64,000 nucleotides of DNA from Oscheius dolichura (Eukaryota; Nematoda; Chromadorea; Rhabditida; Rhabditidae), in contig OW051492.1 in the NCBI GenBank assembly GCA_932521035.1, positions 7,812,001-7,876,000 on the forward strand, read 5' to 3'. Shown piece by piece: positions 59,081 to 64,000 of the stretch. Position 1 is the stretch's first letter. The number at the start of each line of letters is the position of its first letter. Both the position numbers and the translations under genes were made by a program. Below the pieces are notes generated by a model that worked only from the letters and a program-made list of their open reading frames with translations, ran no database searches and had not been told where the DNA came from.

Positions 59081-60931
59081 TTACTGGTTGAGGAAGTAGA
59101 CTCGTAAGTTATAGATCACATTGTTGGAGAAGGAAAAACCAGCGTCTTCCTCGAAATGTATCCGTTTGACATCGTAAATTGATAAAGGGAATGGAGGCGG
59201 TGTAGCCCCAAGGAGAAGCTGAACACATCGGGCAGCGATGAAGACGGTGCCGACCGCCTGAATTCAATTTGGTTTTTAAAATAAGCCTATCCCATTCTTT
59301 CTTTTGCTTGCAGGAATTGTGGTATTTTATTGTGCTTCGCCGGATGGCATCGTCACTTGATAAGGAAGGGGAAGCATCCCTTCCAATTTCTCTCCAAACT
59401 GATAGGGATTCCCCAACCGGAAATGACTTCCCTTTGAAGGTCTTACCTTTATTCCGTTAATAAGTGTGGCGTGGACTCGAGGGTAGAATTTCTTGAAGCG
59501 CTGAGTCGAGTACCGTCGCCTATGGCAACAGAATTCCTGCTCACACCACCTGCACCTAAAATTTAAACCATCTTCATCACTAGAAGGAGGACCGACGTTT
59601 TTCTAGCCAGATAATACTGGTCATCATCTAGGTAGCCAAGGAGAGTTGACGCCTCGTTGTTGATTATGGAGATCTCCATGTGATCCTGGCTGATACTGAT
59701 GAGGCGAAGATCGTCGGGAGAGTCGACACTCCACAGGGAATACAGATGTTCCGGGTCGCCGGTTTTCATCAAAACGAAGTCGTCCAGCTTTATTGCTCCT
59801 ACCTGAAATAATTCTCTTTTTGGGAAAACAATTCGACCCACCAAAGTGTGTTCATGCATATCTGGAGTCCAAATGGGGTTGGCATCGAGTCCTTCGAGAA
59901 TTGTATCAATGTTCCTCGGCCCGAAAGTGCCGCCCAGTTCAATACAAAACCATGTGATCTCTCTTTCGCGCTTCTTCCATTGCTAAATAGCCTTTTACAG
60001 CAGCAAAAATTGTAGCATACCTTGAGGAACTTGTTTAGACCTCGATTTGTTATGAAATCACTAGACATGTGCATGAACGGAATTTTCAGCTTGACAAGTT
60101 CCTCATCCGTGCATCCATTTGTATGGAAGGTGGCCCCGAAGACCTGAAAATGATCATGAAACCCGTCCCAGAACTTTTATAGCTAAAAGAAAAGAGAGCT
60201 CACTTTATTTAGGCCGGAATCTGGATTTACGAAGAATTCTCTCGGTAAGAACTGTCTACACTCCAACTGTTTGACCTCCAGCGCCTGAACAATTGGAAAT
60301 CTATTGTAAAAGTCGTTTGGCTACCTTTAGAACGCGGTCCAAGTCCCCCGGCTCGAATAGGACGTGTTCCATTATCCGTAAAACATTCGCCGTCGTCTTA
60401 TTCTTCTCAAATAATTTAGCCGCCGCTTTCATTCGCCCACTGGATGCCCGACAGGTAATATCTACACTATTCGCGTGTATCCTGGCCGCTCTACCGGTCG
60501 CCACATGCCATGGGATCCGCCGGATGTCAAACATACTGTCGTAGTACCAGTAGACGCGGGTAATTTTCGTTGTTTTCTAGAAAGGAAAATGGAAAACACA
60601 GTTGAATCGAGGATACCGCATTGATGAAGACCGTTTCCACAGGGTGGACTAGAGAAAAATTGCCGTTGTTCAAGGTAGTCGCCACGGATTTGCTCGTCTC
60701 CTCCAGTTGGGTATAATCCAGATAGTCCAGTTTTTTGACAATTGAGTGAACGAGGTTCTGGGGAAGAGCTGAGAGATCCAAGGGTTCTTCATCTTCCGGG
60801 TCCTAATCTCGATAAATAAGAAAGCCCAAATGAATCCTTACCGGGGGCTGCTTCATGTCCCACCATTCCGCGAGTCGAGCATAAAAAAGGACCTCTTCAT
60901 TGTCTTCTTGGCGGAAGATTAGATTTCCCAT
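59081..60931 (-). CDS. F-box / FBA_2-like protein (family member 3)
   Basis: Starts MGNLIFRQEDNEEVLFYARL (Gly2; Phe rather than Ser at position 6), 3 nt after TTTCAG. F-box: EEPLDLSALPQNLVHSIVKK, then YLDYTQLEETSKSV. Shared blocks: IRRIPWHVATGRAARIHANS, SSGRMKAAAKLFEKNKTTA, EPGDLDRVLKV, TNGCTDEELVKLK, SDFITNRGLNKFLK, QWKKREREI, TFGPRNIDTILEGLDANPIW, VLMKTGDPEHLYSLWSVDSP. Then the Cys/His motif CRWCEQEFCCHRRRYST, TVFIAARCVQLLLGATPPPF and the end NLRVYFLNQ. About nine exons, all frames open. Closest to member 5. Expected role: substrate receptor of an SCF ubiquitin ligase, possibly at membranes if Gly2 is acylated. Confidence 0.8.
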
Positions 60932-61275
60932 GTCCTGAAACAATTTAATTTACTTTGAAAACGGGGGCAAGGGGAGAGACGCATGAAAAGGTAACAGAAC
61001 AGATCGGTGTGCGCTTTTCTTATCGATTGGTCACCACCAAGACGGGAAAGGTCGAGGAGCACTTATTTATACGGGGGAGATAAGGATAGGGAGTCATGGA
61101 GTGACTGTAGAAGAAACTGTATAGGAGGATTGGTGTGGATAGGCGGGGCGAGCGGCGCCATGTTGTCATGTTTCGAAAGAGAAGAAGACGGAACAAGGGG
61201 GAGCATTCCTGGGGAAAACGGTCAGGAGCGGGGAACTTTCCATCCATTTCAAGGACTTCTTCCTGTATGAATACG

Positions 61276-61385
61276 GACTGTTGTCCACCGCTGTATTTTT
61301 AGCAATTTTTTGGTTTAAAAAAACGTTGATGGCGGAACCCGTTAGCACCAAAAAATTGCTAAAGATACAGCGGTGGACAACAGTC
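61276..61385. repeat. 110-nt near-perfect hairpin
   Basis: Arms 61276-61313 and 61348-61385 pair over 38 nt with a single mismatch, around a 34-nt loop. It lies about 70 bp in front of the broken F-box gene at 61453, in the space between two divergent family members. It may be a small MITE or the template of a hairpin RNA. Confidence 0.92.
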
Positions 61386-61452
61386 CATATTTCTCTGAAC
61401 AATACTGCCCTACGATACATCCCTTCCTTCTTTCTCTACATATTTTGAACAA

Positions 61453-62052
61453 ATGGGGAATTTCCTCTCCTGCGAGCGAGAGGATGAGACCGACGACTAC
61501 GACGACTACACAGATTGGTCGGCGACGGACCGCTATCCTGTGAGTGTTTTGCTGACTCACGAGAAAAGGGACCTATTCAGGATGAAGACAAGGAGCCCCT
61601 GGATCTCTCCATCCTTCCCGAAAACCCGATCCATTCAATAGTCAAGAATCTCGACTACAAAGATTATGCCCAGTTGGAACAGACCTGCTGGTCATGGCAA
61701 CGCCCCTCAACAATTCTCCCTACCCTTCTGGACTGAGACGGTCTATGTCAGGAATGTACCGGGTTCATTCCATGCCAATATCACTCTTCTTTAGGAGACA
61801 ATAAAGATGACATACGAATACTCGCACTACGAGAGGCACTGGTGGACGGAACGGATTCCATGGAAAGAGATGGCAATCAGTTCGGCAAGGATTCATGCTG
61901 ATGTTGTGCGGATCGACTGCCAGGCCTCTAGCGAGCGAATGAAAGAGGTGGTCAGCCTCTTTCATTCGTATCATGTGGAACAAATAAGAGAAGACTACGA
62001 TATCCTCTGGTCTCTTTTTCTCCACAGGCGTCTTTCCTGTGGAAGACGATGA
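61453..62052 (+). pseudogene. Broken F-box family copy (member 4)
   Basis: Begins like an intact member: MGNFLSCEREDETDDYDDYT (Gly2, Ser6), then after an intron DEDKEPLDLSILPENPIHSI and YKDYAQLEQT. Two frame changes follow within about 40 nt: the expected MATPLNN and then FSLPFWTETVYVRN appear in different frames. One more exon matches (ERIPWKEMAISSARIHADVV, ASSERMKEVVSLF). After that homology ends, with HSYHVEQIREDY running to a stop; FBA_2-like, Cys/His and C-terminal parts are absent. Opposite in strand to members 2, 3 and 5. Confidence 0.8.
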
Positions 62053-62158
62053 AGCTCTCTGGAGCCCTCTCCCCTCTCCCCTAATTAAAATAACAATAAG
62101 GGCGTATTCTTTATTTTCTGGAGGATAGAACCCGGAGAATAAGCGATATGTAAAATAA

Positions 62159-63948
62159 TTAATTGAGAAAATAGACCCGTATAGTGTGCATGACAGTATT
62201 GAACAGGGAATGGTCAGCTGCTACTCGTAAGGGTATCCGTCTGTCGTCGCTGTTTGAGAGAGGAAAATGAGATGAAGAAGCCCCAATGAGACGTTGAACA
62301 CATCGGGCGGTTACCAAGACCTCGCCAGCTGCCTGAACACTGTTTATTTTATTTTTTATTAATAGAAGAAAAAAGGAGTAGGACACAATTATAAGTTACC
62401 TTAATTCCGCTAATAACCGCGTCGTATACCCGAGGATAGGATTTCTTGACCCGCTGGGTAGAATACCGTCCTCTATGGCAGCAGAATTCTGTTTGACAAT
62501 ATAGACATCTAAACTTGTACTCTCTCTTTACTAAAAAAGGGACTAACGTTTTCATGACCACGTAAAATTGGTCATCGTTTAAGCGGTCACGAAGATAGCC
62601 GGCCTCGTTGTCAATGCCAGTGATATTCAGGCAGTCTTGGCTGAGGCTCAACAGTCGAATCTTGTCTGGGGAATCGACTCTCCACATGGAATAGAGATGC
62701 TCTGGATCGCCGGTTTGCATCGGGGCAAAGTCTTCCAACTTGATGGCTCCTATCTGAAAGGGCCCTCCTTTTTGGGGAAGGCAAATCCACCTACCAGGCT
62801 ATGGATATGCATATCCGGAGTCCAAATGAGATTCGCATCGAGTCCTTCCAGAATCGTGTCAAAATTCCTCGTCCCAAAAGTGCCGCCGAATTCGATGCTA
62901 CACCATATGATCTCGCGCTGTCCTTTCTTCCACTGCTAAACAACACAGCTTTCAGAAGAAAGGCAAGAAAACAAAAACCTTGAGAAATCGGTTCAGTCCT
63001 CGATCTGTAATGAAATCGTTGGTCATCCTGAAGCACGGCACTTTTAACTTGAGAAACTCTTCATCAGTACAGCCATTTGTGTGGAATTCGATGTTTTCCA
63101 TCTGAAAAAAAAGTTTATATAATTTGGGGAAGGTTCCGGTAGGATGGGTCCCTGTTCCAGTCTTTATTCCCCTCTAATTACAGAACTCGCCTTGTTCAGT
63201 ACGTCCTCCGGATTCATGAAGAATTCCCTCGCCAAGAACTGTCTACAGTCCAGGCGCTTCACTCCCAATACCTAAAAATCCTTTTAAACAATCCACTAAA
63301 TAGTACCTTGATGAGTCGATTCAGGTCTTCCGGCTCGAAGGTGACATGCTCCGTTAGGAGCAGCAAAGTCGCCGTCGTCTTATTCTTCTCAAATAGTTTA
63401 GCCACCGCTTTCATCCGGCCACTAGATGCCCGACAGTTGATATCTACATAATATGTATTGATCCGGGCTCCATTGCCCGTCGCCACGTGCCAGGGGATCT
63501 TGGGAGTATAGTACCAGTGAGGGTGTTCCAGTTTTACGGTTTTCTAAAAGGGGAAAAATAGAAACGTTTAGCACGAAGATGACAAAAAGTACCTTGTTAA
63601 CGAAGACTGTATTTGTAAAGTGGGGTAAGGAATATTCCCGACTGTTGAGGATCCTGGCCATAGATTTGCTTGTCTCTTCCAGCTGGGAATACTCCTTGTA
63701 GTCCATTCTCTCGACAATTGTATGGATCAGTTCTTCGGAGAGGGCAGAGAGATCCAGGGGCTCTTCTTCTTCTTTTGCCTAAAAAGGGGCGAACTTTATA
63801 AAATTAACGGTTAGAGCGGGAGGTTCAGTGCAATTCTGGAGGAAATACTTACCGGTGATTGTTCCGGCGACTGCCAATCATCGTCGGAGTCCTCGTCATA
63901 GTCGGACTCATCCTCATCCTCTTCTGGCTGAGAGATTAAACTACCCAT
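62159..63948 (-). CDS. F-box / FBA_2-like protein (family member 5)
   Basis: Starts MGSLISQPEEDEDESDYDED (Gly2, Ser6), with a strongly acidic linker to the F-box (EEPLDLSALSEELIHTIVER, then YKEYSQLEETSKSM). Shared blocks: PKIPWHVATGNGARINTYYV, SSGRMKAVAKLFEKNKTTA, EPEDLNRLIK, LAREFFMNPEDVLNK, TNGCTDEEFLKLK, TNDFITDRGLNRFLK, QWKKGQREI, GTRNFDTILEGLDANLIWTP, FAPMQTGDPEHLYSMWRVDS. Then CLYCQTEFCCHRGRYST, VTARCVQRLIGASSSHFPL and the end TIRVYFLN. All exons are open, with short introns. The region between GCTDEE and the Cys/His motif is the best conserved across members, suggesting the functional core lies there. Confidence 0.8.
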
Positions 63949-63958
63949 GGCTTAAAAC

Positions 63959-63976
63959 TATATATATATATATATA
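63959..63976. repeat. (TA)n microsatellite upstream of F-box member 5
   Basis: About nine TA dinucleotides, 10 bp upstream of the start codon on the minus strand. TATA-like, but too close to the ATG to be a normal TATA box. Confidence 0.7.
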
Positions 63977-64000
63977 GATTAGAGGAGTGTAGAGAAAAGA

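Noticed and set aside
63240-63500. CRISPR-like or phage-type organisation of the repeats in the window
   Set aside because: Tandem arrays have no unique spacers, and all gene structures are spliced eukaryotic ones.

Overview
This is nuclear DNA of a nematode, most likely a rhabditid relative of Caenorhabditis; the species cannot be fixed from the window. Genes are dense and lie on both strands. They are cut by many very short introns (often 37-50 nt, gtaag...tttcag), and several start codons sit just behind a bare TTTCAG acceptor, as expected for spliced-leader trans-splicing. The gene content is nematode-typical: an Sre chemoreceptor, an FMRFamide-type receptor, an SPE-42/SPE-49-like DC-STAMP sperm protein, an astacin, C6-domain secreted proteins, an innexin, F-box/FBA_2-type proteins, a Na+/K+-ATPase-like CATP and an HLH-2/Daughterless E protein. 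CDS coordinates give the span from start to stop, introns included, unless stated.

Layout. 1-6.8 kb: the 3' part of an unrecognised gene, a peptide GPCR, and a convergent astacin that has lost its catalytic glutamate; then a 20-bp minisatellite and AT-rich spacer. 6.8-14.4 kb: NUP214 (npp-14) followed by eIF2B delta, spaced like a nematode operon. 14.6-20 kb: a DC-STAMP/RING sperm-fusion-type gene on the minus strand, with a minisatellite and a small plus-strand gene nested in its largest intron. 20-24.7 kb: a decayed patch with an F-box-family relic, a C-type lectin gene with an inverted partial copy, a 5'-truncated innexin and a fold-back element. 24.8-31.8 kb: a first F-box gene, a UCH-family deubiquitinase, and two tandem paralogues of an F-box-like family. 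31.8-33 kb: a single 5S rRNA gene and a long-TIR fold-back element.

33.7-37 kb is long spacer. 37-41.8 kb is a P-type ATPase of the Na+/K+ pump family in which several invariant catalytic and ion-binding motifs are altered. 44-46.5 kb: Sre receptor. 48.7-51.2 kb: the E-protein bHLH gene. 51.6-54.7 kb: another 7TM receptor and a C6-domain secreted protein, with a C6 remnant that stops at a 1.5-kb minisatellite. 56.5-64 kb: a cluster of four more F-box genes, one of them broken.

The most distinctive content is the F-box family: four apparently intact members, one pseudogene and one relic. All five surviving N-termini read MG(N/S), most with Ser at position 6, which is an N-myristoylation signature. 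The family also carries a C-terminal Cys/His motif I do not recognise from known F-box families. The inactivated-looking ATPase and astacin are two further candidates for pseudoenzymes.
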